Source: Citrobacter youngae ATCC 29220
GTDB lineage: Bacteria; Pseudomonadota; Gammaproteobacteria; Enterobacterales; Enterobacteriaceae
Assembly: GCF_000155975.1 (NCBI RefSeq)
Contig: NZ_GG730299.1
Span: 930,041-994,040, forward strand
Direction: 5' to 3'
Length of the DNA: 64,000 bases
Position 1 is the first letter of the stretch, and every line of letters starts with the position of its first letter. The notes below the pieces were generated by a model. The model had not been told where the DNA came from, did no database searches, and saw only the letters and a program-made list of their open reading frames with translations. Shown in pieces: positions 18,269 through 28,249 of the stretch. The translations under genes and the position numbers were made by a program.

Positions 18269-19282
18269 ATGAGCGTAATTGAAACCTCAACCGCGCCGCT
18301 CGCGCAACAACAGGCTAACGCACTGCTGAACGTGAAGGATCTGCGCGTGACGTTTGCCACCCCCGATGGCGATGTTACTGCAGTAAACGATTTAAACTTT
18401 TCTCTGCGAGCCGGAGAAACGTTGGGTATTGTGGGTGAGTCCGGTTCGGGCAAATCGCAAACGGCGTTTGCCCTGATGGGGCTGCTGGCGGCGAACGGCC
18501 GTATCGGCGGTTCCGCAACCTTTAACGGACGTGAAATATTGAATTTACCGGAGCACGAGCTGAACAAACTGCGCGCCGAGCAAATCTCAATGATTTTTCA
18601 GGATCCGATGACTTCTCTGAACCCGTACATGCGGGTCGGAGAACAGCTGATGGAAGTTCTCATGCTGCACAAAGGCATGAGCAAAGCAGAAGCGTTTGAA
18701 GAGTCGGTCAGAATGCTGGATGCGGTGAAAATGCCGGAAGCGCGTAAGCGTATGAAAATGTATCCGCATGAGTTCTCCGGCGGCATGCGTCAGCGCGTAA
18801 TGATCGCCATGGCGCTGCTGTGCAGACCAAAGTTACTGATCGCCGATGAGCCGACGACTGCGCTGGATGTTACGGTGCAAGCGCAAATAATGACGCTGCT
18901 GAATGAACTGAAAAGCGAATTCAACACCGCGATTATCATGATTACCCACGATCTGGGAGTTGTCGCCGGTATTTGTGACAAAGTGCTGGTGATGTACGCC
19001 GGGCGAACTATGGAATACGGCAGCGCGCGGGATGTTTTTTATAAGCCCGTTCATCCGTATTCTATTGGCTTGCTGAATGCGGTACCTCGTCTGGACGCTG
19101 AAGAGGAAGAGATGTTGACTATTCCGGGCAATCCGCCGAACCTGCTGCGTCTGCCAAAAGGATGTCCGTTCCAGCCCCGCTGCCCGTATGCGATGGAAAT
19201 CTGTAGCAGTGCTCCGCCATTGGAAGAGTTTAGCCCGGGCCGCCTGCGCGCCTGCTTTAAACCGGTGGAGGAACTGGTATGA
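18269..19282 (+). CDS. oppD: Oligopeptide ABC transporter ATPase OppD
   Basis: OppD is one of the two nucleotide-binding subunits that power peptide import; the protein is 337 residues. It has Walker [10 protein letters not shown] (about residues 53-61), the signature [10 protein letters not shown], Walker [13 protein letters not shown] and the switch histidine ITHDLG. The C-terminal oligopeptide/dipeptide extension contains the cysteine-bearing [15 protein letters not shown] segment seen in this subfamily, which can bind a 4Fe-4S cluster in some members. The stop overlaps the oppF start (ATGA). Confidence 0.96.
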   Translation: MSVIETSTAPLAQQQANALLNVKDLRVTFATPDGDVTAVNDLNFSLRAGETLGIVGESGSGKSQTAFALMGLLAANGRIGGSATFNGREILNLPEHELNKLRAEQISMIFQDPMTSLNPYMRVGEQLMEVLMLHKGMSKAEAFEESVRMLDAVKMPEARKRMKMYPHEFSGGMRQRVMIAMALLCRPKLLIADEPTTALDVTVQAQIMTLLNELKSEFNTAIIMITHDLGVVAGICDKVLVMYAGRTMEYGSARDVFYKPVHPYSIGLLNAVPRLDAEEEEMLTIPGNPPNLLRLPKGCPFQPRCPYAMEICSSAPPLEEFSPGRLRACFKPVEELV

Positions 19283-20283
19283 ATACGGTCACCGAACAAC
19301 GAAAAGTGCTCCTTGAAATTGCCGATCTCAAAGTCCACTTCGATATTAAGGATGGTAAGCAGTGGTTCTGGCAACCGTCGAAATCCCTGAAAGCGGTTGA
19401 TGGCGTGACTCTGCGATTGTATGAAGGTGAAACCCTTGGCGTGGTGGGTGAGTCTGGCTGCGGAAAATCGACCTTTGCCCGGGCGATTATCGGTCTGGTG
19501 AAAGCCACCGATGGAAAGGTCGCCTGGTTGGGGAAAGATTTGCTGGGTATGAAACCCGATGAATGGCGGGAGGTGCGCAGCGATATCCAGATGATTTTCC
19601 AGGATCCGCTGGCGTCATTAAACCCGCGTATGACCATTGGTGAAATTATTGCTGAGCCGCTGCGGACTTACCATCCGAAACTGCCGGGGCAGGAAGTCCG
19701 TGACCGTGTAAAAGCGATGATGATGAAGGTTGGGTTGCTGCCAAACCTGATTAACCGTTACCCGCATGAGTTTTCCGGCGGGCAGTGTCAGCGTATTGGT
19801 ATTGCCCGCGCGCTGATCCTCGAGCCGAAGCTGATCATCTGCGATGAACCTGTTTCAGCGCTGGACGTGTCGATTCAGGCCCAGGTCGTTAACCTCCTGC
19901 AGCAGCTACAGCGTGAAATGGGATTATCGTTAATCTTCATTGCCCACGACCTGGCGGTGGTTAAACATATCTCCGATCGCGTGCTGGTGATGTATCTCGG
20001 ACACGCGGTGGAATTAGGCACCTATGACGAGGTGTACCATAATCCGCTGCATCCTTATACCAAAGCATTAATGTCGGCGGTGCCGATCCCCGATCCTGAT
20101 ATGGAAAGGAATAAGGTTATCCAGTTACTCGAAGGTGAGTTGCCGTCGCCGATTAATCCGCCTTCTGGCTGCGTGTTCCGGACGCGCTGCCCGATTGCCG
20201 GGCCGGAATGCGCCAAAACGCGCCCGGTTCTCGAAGGCAGTTTCCGACATGCCGTTTCCTGCCTGAAAGTAGACCCGCTATAA
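19279..20283 (+). CDS. oppF: Oligopeptide ABC transporter ATPase OppF
   Basis: OppF pairs with OppD to drive import. It is 334 residues, with Walker A GESGCGKST, signature HEFSGGQCQRIGIARAL, Walker B LIICDEPVSALD and IAHDLAVV. The C-terminal extension again carries spaced cysteines (GCVFRTRCPIAGPEC). The ATG at 19279 overlaps the oppD stop. The next gene, a channel, begins 48 bp later, with a small inverted repeat (GGGCTGAC/GTCAGCCC) in between. Confidence 0.96.
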   Translation: MNTVTEQRKVLLEIADLKVHFDIKDGKQWFWQPSKSLKAVDGVTLRLYEGETLGVVGESGCGKSTFARAIIGLVKATDGKVAWLGKDLLGMKPDEWREVRSDIQMIFQDPLASLNPRMTIGEIIAEPLRTYHPKLPGQEVRDRVKAMMMKVGLLPNLINRYPHEFSGGQCQRIGIARALILEPKLIICDEPVSALDVSIQAQVVNLLQQLQREMGLSLIFIAHDLAVVKHISDRVLVMYLGHAVELGTYDEVYHNPLHPYTKALMSAVPIPDPDMERNKVIQLLEGELPSPINPPSGCVFRTRCPIAGPECAKTRPVLEGSFRHAVSCLKVDPL

Positions 20284-20330
20284 TCGTGAGGGCTGACAAA
20301 GGTCAGCCCTTCTTTTTAGGTGAGGTATCT

Positions 20331-21167
20331 GTGTCTGGCTTAGTCTCTTCTGTCCGCCGCGCGCTCTATCGCAAGTTATTCGATTTAAACACCCGTTCCG
20401 GGCGTCGCTTTGAAGGTATGTGCGCGCTGTTTGCCTTGCTTAGCGTGATTGTTATCTTCGTTGAGTCCGGGGTCGGGACGCAATACCATTTGACCTTTGA
20501 GGAATGGCGCGTATTTGTCTGGCTGGAGATCTTCATCACTCTGGTTTTTACGCTCGAATATCTGCTTCGATTATGCTGCTGGACCAACCCCGCTAAATAT
20601 GTGTTTAGCTTTTGGGGGATTATCGATCTGGCCACCATTTTGCCGCTGTACGTGATGTGGTTATGGCCGGAAATCAGCCTGAGTTATGTTTTCGCCTGGC
20701 GAGCAATGCGTGTCCTGCGCGTCCTGCGAATTCTCAAACTGCTGCGCTTTATGCCCTCCCTGCGTATATTCTGGAGTGCAATAAAAAGCGCCCGTCATCA
20801 GCTAATCCTGTTCTATTCCTTTATCGCCATTCTGATGATTGTTTTCGGCGCGCTGATGTATTTAATTGAAGGACCTAGATATGGCTTTAGCACGCTGAAT
20901 GCGTCAGTGTATTGGGCCATTGTCACGGTCACCACCGTCGGCTATGGCGATATCACTCCCCACACGCCGCTCGGGCGCATGGTAGCGTCAGTGCTGATTT
21001 TGATTGGTTATTCCGTGATTGCGATCCCGACAGGTTTGATAACGACGCACATGAGCAGCGCGTTCCAGCATCGACAGAATCAGCGCAAATGTCCGCAGTG
21101 TCAGCAGAGCGAACACGAGCACAGCGCGCAGTTTTGTAACCGGTGCGGAAGCAAATTACCGGACTAA
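20331..21167 (+). CDS. Kv-type voltage-gated ion channel with C-terminal zinc ribbon
   Basis: This 278-residue protein has the six-helix plan of a voltage-gated potassium channel. An arginine-rich S4 (FAWRAMRVLRVLRILKLLRF) is followed by a pore loop with the K+ filter TVTTVGYGDI. The short C-terminal tail carries CPQC...CNRCG, a zinc-ribbon-like motif, and there is no RCK domain. I use the GTG at 20331, which has GGTGAGG just upstream; a longer frame overlaps oppF. It differs in architecture from E. coli Kch, which has an RCK domain and sits elsewhere, beside yciI. It follows oppF on the same strand and is closed by a terminator. Confidence 0.88.
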   Translation: MSGLVSSVRRALYRKLFDLNTRSGRRFEGMCALFALLSVIVIFVESGVGTQYHLTFEEWRVFVWLEIFITLVFTLEYLLRLCCWTNPAKYVFSFWGIIDLATILPLYVMWLWPEISLSYVFAWRAMRVLRVLRILKLLRFMPSLRIFWSAIKSARHQLILFYSFIAILMIVFGALMYLIEGPRYGFSTLNASVYWAIVTVTTVGYGDITPHTPLGRMVASVLILIGYSVIAIPTGLITTHMSSAFQHRQNQRKCPQCQQSEHEHSAQFCNRCGSKLPD

Positions 21168-21171
21168 AAGT

Positions 21172-21199
21172 AAAAAAGCTGCGAAAGCAGCTTTTTTGT
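21172..21199. terminator. Bidirectional terminator between the channel gene and yciU
   Basis: AAAAAAGCTGC pairs with GCAGCTTTTTT around a short loop. A-runs and T-runs flank the stem, so it can serve both convergent genes. Confidence 0.9.
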
Positions 21200-21204
21200 T
21201 TTGA

Positions 21205-23029
<1,825 letters not shown>

Positions 23030-23171
23030 AAATTTAAAAATCCTTTTGAAAGCGTATTGTTAAGAGTTTACGCATCAGGATTAATCTGGCAAATAAAAAC
23101 ACGGGAAAACCGCTGGTCTGCATTTGGTGTGGCGTTATAATGGCCGCTCAGTGACTGAAAGAGTAGTAAAC

Positions 23172-23345
23172 ATGAAGCGTAGTAGAACGGAAGTGGGACG
23201 CTGGCGGATGCTGCGTCAGGCTAGCCGCCGTAAAGCACGTTGGCTTGAAGGACAATCGCGCCGTAATATGCGTATCCACACCATCAGAAAGTGCATTCTC
23301 AACCATCAACGTAACTCGTTGCTGTTTGCGATCCACGGCATCTGA
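23172..23345 (+). CDS. yciY: Small basic protein YciY
   Basis: This is a 57-residue, arginine-rich protein starting MKRSRTEVGRWRM and matching E. coli YciY over its length. I use the ATG at 23172; the frame begins at 23124, but the extra residues are not part of the family. The function is unknown. It lies divergent from clsA. In E. coli kch would come next, but here yciI follows directly. Confidence 0.88.
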   Translation: MKRSRTEVGRWRMLRQASRRKARWLEGQSRRNMRIHTIRKCILNHQRNSLLFAIHGI

Positions 23346-23353
23346 TCTCAAAA

Positions 23354-23373
23354 GGGCACCGCTGGCGGTGCCC
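23354..23373. terminator. Hairpin between yciY and yciI
   Basis: GGGCACC pairs with GGTGCCC around a six-base loop. The T-run is poor on both sides, so it may protect 3' ends rather than terminate strongly. Confidence 0.5.
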
Positions 23374-23396
23374 AATGTCTGCTTTTAGTTCTGTTT

Positions 23397-23693
23397 TTAA
23401 AATACTTTTTTGTACGGTTTTACTGAAACCTGCGCGTAAACGCCTGCTGCCACATACGGGTCGGCTTCTGCCCACGCCTGCGCCGCTTCTAAAGATTCAA
23501 ATTCTGCAATCACCGTCGAGCCGGTAAAACCCGCGACACCGGGATCGTTACTGTCAACTGCTGGCATCGGTCCTGCCGTGAGCAGCCGTCCTTCGTCATG
23601 CAGGAGCTGCAGACGGGCCAGATGAGCAGGGCGCACGGAAAGGCGTTTGTCGAGAGAATCTGCGATATCTTGAGCATAAATAACGTACAGCAC
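23397..23693 (-). CDS. yciI: YciI-like ferredoxin-fold protein
   Basis: This 98-residue protein of the YCII family has the conserved His-Asp arrangement ([22 protein letters not shown]). The fold is a ferredoxin-like dimer related to muconolactone isomerases. A catalytic role is suspected but not proven. The length equals the E. coli protein. It is divergent from tonB. Confidence 0.92.
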   Translation of the reverse strand: MLYVIYAQDIADSLDKRLSVRPAHLARLQLLHDEGRLLTAGPMPAVDSNDPGVAGFTGSTVIAEFESLEAAQAWAEADPYVAAGVYAQVSVKPYKKVF

Positions 23694-23845
23694 GGGTAGA
23701 GCTCCTTAATCGGTAAAAGTCGTTAATTACGTTATTTGAAAGGCATGGCAACTGCAACGTAAAGATAACGGATTTGTTAAGACCACATTGTCATGAAGGT
23801 TTTTTTACATAAAATCGTGTTTTAAATGCGGCTTACTGTCCGGGT

Positions 23846-23880
23846 CTTATTGAATATGATTGCTATTTGCATTTAAAATC
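23846..23880 (+). promoter_or_regulatory. tonB promoter with Fur-box-like sequence
   Basis: TTGAATATGATTGCTATTTG and the following CATTTAAAATC match the known E. coli tonB promoter almost base for base. The Fur operator there overlaps the -10 region and shuts tonB down when iron is plentiful. The match is from memory of the E. coli site and from the AT-rich imperfect palindrome seen here. Confidence 0.75.
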
Positions 23881-23917
23881 AGGGCCTGGTTTTTTAACTG
23901 AAACGATTATGACTTCA

Positions 23918-24634
23918 ATGACCCTTGATTTACCTCGTCGCTTTCCCTGGCCGACGTTACTTTCCGTCGGCATCCATGGTGCCGTAGTGGCGGGTCTACT
24001 GTATACCTCGGTACATCAGGTTATTGAACTGCCTGCGCCAGCGCAGCCGATCTCCGTCACCATGGTCTCGCCTGCCGATCTCGAACCGCCTCAGGCCGTT
24101 CAGCCGCCGCCGGAACCCGTCGTCGAGCCTGAACCGGAACCAGAGCCAATTCCGGAGCCGCCAAAAGAGGCGCCGGTAGTGATTGAGAAACCCAAACCTA
24201 AGCCTAAACCGAAGCCAAAACTGGTGAAAAAAGTGGTTGAGCAGCCCAAACGTGATGCTAAACCCGCAGAGCCGCGCCCGGCATCCCCATTTGAAAACAC
24301 GGCGCCGGCGCGTCCAACGACCAGTAGCGCGCCAGCAACCAGTAAACCGGCGGTGAGTGCGCCATCCGGCCCACGCGCGTTAAGCCGTAATCAGCCGCAG
24401 TATCCTGCGCGAGCGCAAGCGCTACGCATAGAAGGTCGTGTTAAAGTTAAATTTGATGTGACGCCGGATGGCCGTGTTGAAAACGTGGAAATTCTGTCCG
24501 CGCAGCCGGCCAATATGTTTGAGCGTGAAGTGAAAAATGCGATGCGCAGATGGCGCTATGAGGCCGGGAAACCGGGTTCCGGACTGGTAGTGAATATCGT
24601 TTTCCGCCTGAATGGCGCAACGCAGATCGAATAA
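23918..24634 (+). CDS. tonB: Energy-transducing protein TonB
   Basis: TonB spans the periplasm and passes proton-motive force from ExbBD to outer-membrane receptors for siderophores and cobalamin. It is 238 residues from ATG 23918 (MTLDLPRRFPWP). An N-terminal membrane anchor has the conserved SxxxH face (LLSVGIHGAVVAGLL). A Pro-Glu then Pro-Lys repeat region (EPEPEPEPIPEPP, KPKPKPKPKPKL) follows at about residues 66-105, and the C-terminal domain has YPARAQALRIEG and RRWRYE. An alternative ATG nine bases upstream would add three residues. Confidence 0.96.
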   Translation: MTLDLPRRFPWPTLLSVGIHGAVVAGLLYTSVHQVIELPAPAQPISVTMVSPADLEPPQAVQPPPEPVVEPEPEPEPIPEPPKEAPVVIEKPKPKPKPKPKLVKKVVEQPKRDAKPAEPRPASPFENTAPARPTTSSAPATSKPAVSAPSGPRALSRNQPQYPARAQALRIEGRVKVKFDVTPDGRVENVEILSAQPANMFEREVKNAMRRWRYEAGKPGSGLVVNIVFRLNGATQIE

Positions 24635-24639
24635 GTCTC

Positions 24640-24726
24640 TGGCCGGATTTGGCGGTTCGCCGCCATCCGGCAATAAGCAATGAATTAAGTGATTGCCGGA
24701 TGGGGACGCTACCGTGGCTTATCAGG
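24640..24726. repeat. REP pair between tonB and yciA
   Basis: One REP-like palindrome (GGCCGGATTTGGCGG...CCGCCATCCGGC) is followed by a second in the other orientation (GATTGCCGGATGGGGACGCTACCGTGGCTTATCAGGCC). They lie between convergent tonB and yciA, and the stem-loops can act as a shared 3' end. Confidence 0.75.
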
Positions 24727-25123
24727 CCAGGGTAGGGATCGGACGAGGTTTACCGTCTTTATCAACGGCAACATAGATAAACAGCGCTTCGGTGGCCTTA
24801 TAGCGCTGGCCGATAGGTTCAGATGCGACTTTCTTCACCCAGACTTCAATATTAATGCTGATCGAGGTCGTCCCGCGTTTCACGCAGCGTGCGTAGCAAC
24901 AAACCACATCGCCTACGGCGACCGGGCGTAAAAAGCTCATTCCTTCAACCCGCACCGTTACGACCCGGCCATGGGCGATCTCTTTGGCCTGAATAGCGCC
25001 GCCTATATCCATTTGCGACATCAGCCAGCCGCCAAAAATATCACCGTTTGCATTGGTATCGGCAGGCATGGCCAGAGTGCGTAAAACCAGCTCACCCTGG
25101 GGAGTGTTATTCGTTGTTGTCAT
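24722..25123 (-). CDS. yciA: Acyl-CoA thioesterase YciA
   Basis: YciA hydrolyses a broad range of acyl-CoA esters to CoA and free acids. It is a 133-residue hotdog-fold protein with the signature NANGDIFGGWLMSQMD, which includes the conserved Asp of this thioesterase class. It is one residue longer than the E. coli protein. The gene heads no obvious operon; yciB and yciC lie upstream on the same strand. Confidence 0.94.
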   Translation of the reverse strand: MTTTNNTPQGELVLRTLAMPADTNANGDIFGGWLMSQMDIGGAIQAKEIAHGRVVTVRVEGMSFLRPVAVGDVVCCYARCVKRGTTSISINIEVWVKKVASEPIGQRYKATEALFIYVAVDKDGKPRPIPTLA

Positions 25124-25287
25124 TGTTGAACCGACTATAGAAAAAGATTACAGGCGCGATGCTACTAGAATTTACGCGCAGAGAACAGAGGGGAGGCGGC
25201 GTGTCGGGCGGATGAGTGCGTGCAGGTAGCAATCAGTAACGCAAGAGGATGAAAATTCGCCAGATCCGCAGATCTGGCGAGCAGCTA

Positions 25288-25827
25288 TTACGATTTGTCT
25301 TCCTGCGGCAGATGGCGGTAAATATAGACACCGCTCAGCAGCGTGAAGAATAAGGTCAGGGCTGTCAGGCCAAACACTTTAAAGTTGACCCAGATGTTCT
25401 GTGGCAGCCAGAAAGCAATATAGATATTCGCCAGACCACACAGGATGAAAAAGACGGCCCAGGCTAAGTTAAGCTTCGACCATACAGGCTGCGGCAGCGT
25501 AAGTTCTTTACCTAACATCCGCTGAATCAGCGGCTTTTTCATCACCCACTGGCTAACCAGCAGCGCCCCGGCAAACAATCCGTAAATCACCGTAACTTTC
25601 CACTTAATGAATTCATCGTTGTGGAAGAAGATAGTCAGGCCACCAAAGACGGCAACCAAAACAAAGGTAATTAACGCCATCTTCTCGACCTTACGATAGC
25701 GAACCCAGCTGTAAATCAAAACCACAGCCGTCGCGACAATAAGTGCCGAGGTCGCCGCGTAGATGTCGTAAAGCTTATAAAAAGCAAAAAAGACAACCAG
25801 CGGTAAAAAATCAAGAAACTGCTTCAT
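25288..25827 (-). CDS. yciB: Inner-membrane spanning protein YciB (IspZ/septation family)
   Basis: This is a 179-residue protein with about five membrane segments, matching the IspA/YciB septation family. YciB interacts with cell-elongation and division proteins and affects envelope integrity; its biochemical activity is not known. The start [17 protein letters not shown] is standard, and the C terminus HLPQEDKS is conserved. It is downstream of yciC with a 54-bp gap. Confidence 0.94.
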   Translation of the reverse strand: MKQFLDFLPLVVFFAFYKLYDIYAATSALIVATAVVLIYSWVRYRKVEKMALITFVLVAVFGGLTIFFHNDEFIKWKVTVIYGLFAGALLVSQWVMKKPLIQRMLGKELTLPQPVWSKLNLAWAVFFILCGLANIYIAFWLPQNIWVNFKVFGLTALTLFFTLLSGVYIYRHLPQEDKS

Positions 25828-25881
25828 TCTTCGATTCCGTCATCAAAAGCACCAGGCATGCGCCCGGCGTGCGTTCAGGGT

Positions 25882-26682
<801 letters not shown>

Positions 26683-26861
26683 CTACAGTGGCAGCATCGC
26701 GCGATGTATGGAAAAGCATATCTTTGTAAAGTCCCGGTAATTTTTGGCTATGACTTCAGCGTCATGCAAGAACGTTGGTTGTTCTCTGCGCATCATGGGC
26801 AAATAAGCAGCGCTTATCACCAGTGAGTGACAGGTGTTTCCATAGCGAAAATATATCAAAA

Positions 26862-26875
26862 TTGATCTGAATTAA
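26862..26875 (+). promoter_or_regulatory. FNR-like box, distal, upstream of ompW
   Basis: TTGATCTGAATTAA fits the FNR consensus TTGATNNNNATCAA with one mismatch. Its centre is 45 bp upstream of the second box. Confidence 0.6.
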
Positions 26876-26906
26876 TTTAACCAGGATTTCGAATGCAAGT
26901 TCTAAC

Positions 26907-26920
26907 TTAATCTGGATCAA
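26907..26920 (+). promoter_or_regulatory. FNR-like box, proximal, upstream of ompW
   Basis: TTAATCTGGATCAA fits the FNR consensus with one mismatch. If transcription starts about 7 bp after the TATATT at 26983-26988, this box is centred near -81 and the distal one near -126, both on class I faces. FNR control of ompW is established in E. coli. Confidence 0.65.
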
Positions 26921-26945
26921 TAAATGTTAAATTATTAAAGTCAAT

Positions 26946-26988
26946 GTGATCCAGGTTAGATCACTTATTACTCCAATGTGGGTATATT
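26946..26988 (+). promoter_or_regulatory. Candidate ompW core promoter with inverted repeat
   Basis: A perfect inverted repeat GTGATC (26946-26951) / GATCAC (26959-26964) is followed by TGTGGGTATATT, in which TATATT (26983-26988) is a likely -10. The repeat covers the -35 area, so it could be an operator; its regulator is unknown to me. Confidence 0.45.
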
Positions 26989-27023
26989 CGTTCCGCTTTT
27001 ATAACCATAACGATGGAGCGGAC

Positions 27024-27662
27024 ATGAAAAAATTAACAGTTGCAGCATTGGCTTTAACAACTCTTCTCTCTGGTAACGCATTTGCGCATGAAGCTGGAGA
27101 ATTCTTTATTCGTGCAGGTTCCGCAACCGTCAGACCGACGGAAGGTGCGGGAGGGACGCTGGGAAGTTTAGGCGGTTTTGATGTTAGCAATAACACACAG
27201 TTGGGTCTGACATTTACCTACATGGCGACCGACAATATCGGCGTTGAATTACTGGCAGCCACGCCGTTCCGTCATAAAATTGGCACTGCCGCGACGGGCG
27301 ATATTGCCACTGTGCACCACTTACCGCCGACATTAATGGCGCAATGGTACTTCGGCGACTCCAGCAGTAAACTGCGTCCTTACGTTGGCGTCGGCGTGAA
27401 CTACACCACCTTCTTCGACGAAGGCTTTAACAACAACGGGAAAGACGCCGGTTTATCCGACCTCAGTCTGAAAGATTCCTGGGGTGCAGCAGGGCAAGTC
27501 GGTATGGACTATCTGATTAACCGCGACTGGCTGATTAACATGTCTGTCTGGTACATGGATATCGACACCACCGCGAGCTACAAACTGGCCGGCGCGCAGC
27601 AGCATGACAGCGTACGTCTCGATCCGTGGGTGTTTATGTTCTCTGCGGGTTATCGCTTCTAA
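27024..27662 (+). CDS. ompW: Outer-membrane porin OmpW
   Basis: OmpW is a small eight-stranded beta barrel thought to pass hydrophobic molecules; it serves as the colicin S4 receptor in E. coli. It is 212 residues including a signal peptide (MKKLTVAALALTTLLSGNAFA, cleaved before HEAGEFF). The C-terminal residue is Phe (SAGYRF), the outer-membrane assembly signal. I use ATG 27024, which follows GGAGCGG. A hairpin with a T-run follows. Confidence 0.96.
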   Translation: MKKLTVAALALTTLLSGNAFAHEAGEFFIRAGSATVRPTEGAGGTLGSLGGFDVSNNTQLGLTFTYMATDNIGVELLAATPFRHKIGTAATGDIATVHHLPPTLMAQWYFGDSSSKLRPYVGVGVNYTTFFDEGFNNNGKDAGLSDLSLKDSWGAAGQVGMDYLINRDWLINMSVWYMDIDTTASYKLAGAQQHDSVRLDPWVFMFSAGYRF

Positions 27663-27684
27663 GCCATTGATTATTAAAATGTAA

Positions 27685-27713
27685 GGCTGGCCGTTCCGCG
27701 GTCAGCTTTTTCT
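27685..27713 (+). terminator. Terminator of ompW
   Basis: GGCTGGCC pairs with GGTCAGC (one G-T wobble) and is followed by TTTTTCTTCT. It lies 22 bases after ompW. Confidence 0.75.
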
Positions 27714-27793
27714 TCTCTGATTTTCCCTTTCTGACTTTCTCCTCTTTGATGTAATGCTACTCTTTAAGCAAACCGGCTTTGAGAGTATTGACG

Positions 27794-28066
27794 ATGCTAA
27801 CCCGCCATCAGCTCCAACAAAAAATCACGCTTCTGGAACCGTTCACCGGCGATGATACGGTCGAGTTTGCCGTAAGCGTAGCTCGTGAGCTGCTGAATTA
27901 CATGAATAAAATAGAGATTCTGGAGAAAGTTATTGCCACTCCGGTTAAACTCCCTTACTGCAGCGCCAGCCCGGTTTGTGAGATTGAAGCGGGGTATGCC
28001 GCCGGTGTGAACGACTGCCGTGAGGCCATTCGTCGGGCAGGTTATCCCATCGAGGGGGATGACTAG
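27794..28066 (+). CDS. Small phage-like hypothetical protein
   Basis: This is a 90-residue soluble protein from ATG 27794 (MLTRHQLQQK), with a weak ribosome site. The C-terminal half (NKIEILEKVI, then GYAAGVNDCREAIRRAGYP) resembles small accessory proteins common in lambdoid prophages (Ea22-like), but I cannot name a function. It sits between ompW and a diguanylate cyclase, where E. coli has yciGFE. Codon use looks ordinary for the window, so it is probably a real gene. It may have been left by, or traded with, a phage. Confidence 0.65.
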   Translation: MLTRHQLQQKITLLEPFTGDDTVEFAVSVARELLNYMNKIEILEKVIATPVKLPYCSASPVCEIEAGYAAGVNDCREAIRRAGYPIEGDD

Positions 28067-28078
28067 TTTGCATTTATG

Positions 28079-28107
28079 TTAACAAAAATGTGCTTTTGTT
28101 GTATAAA
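28079..28107 (+). promoter_or_regulatory. Candidate sigma-70 promoter for the diguanylate cyclase
   Basis: TTAACA (28079-28084), a 17-bp spacer and TATAAA (28102-28107) form a good sigma-70 promoter. A start near 28114 would give a leader of about 136 nt before the GTG at 28250. Confidence 0.6.
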
Positions 28108-28249
28108 TCGATAACTTCAGCGCGCAACGGCGGGCTTTTGACTCATCAGCGAAGGAGCGGTAAATATTCTCAATCAACGTACAGCGCAGTTATGCAACAA
28201 CATAAACGGGTAACCGGTTTGGCAATATGTTAACTAGCAGGGTGGACTC

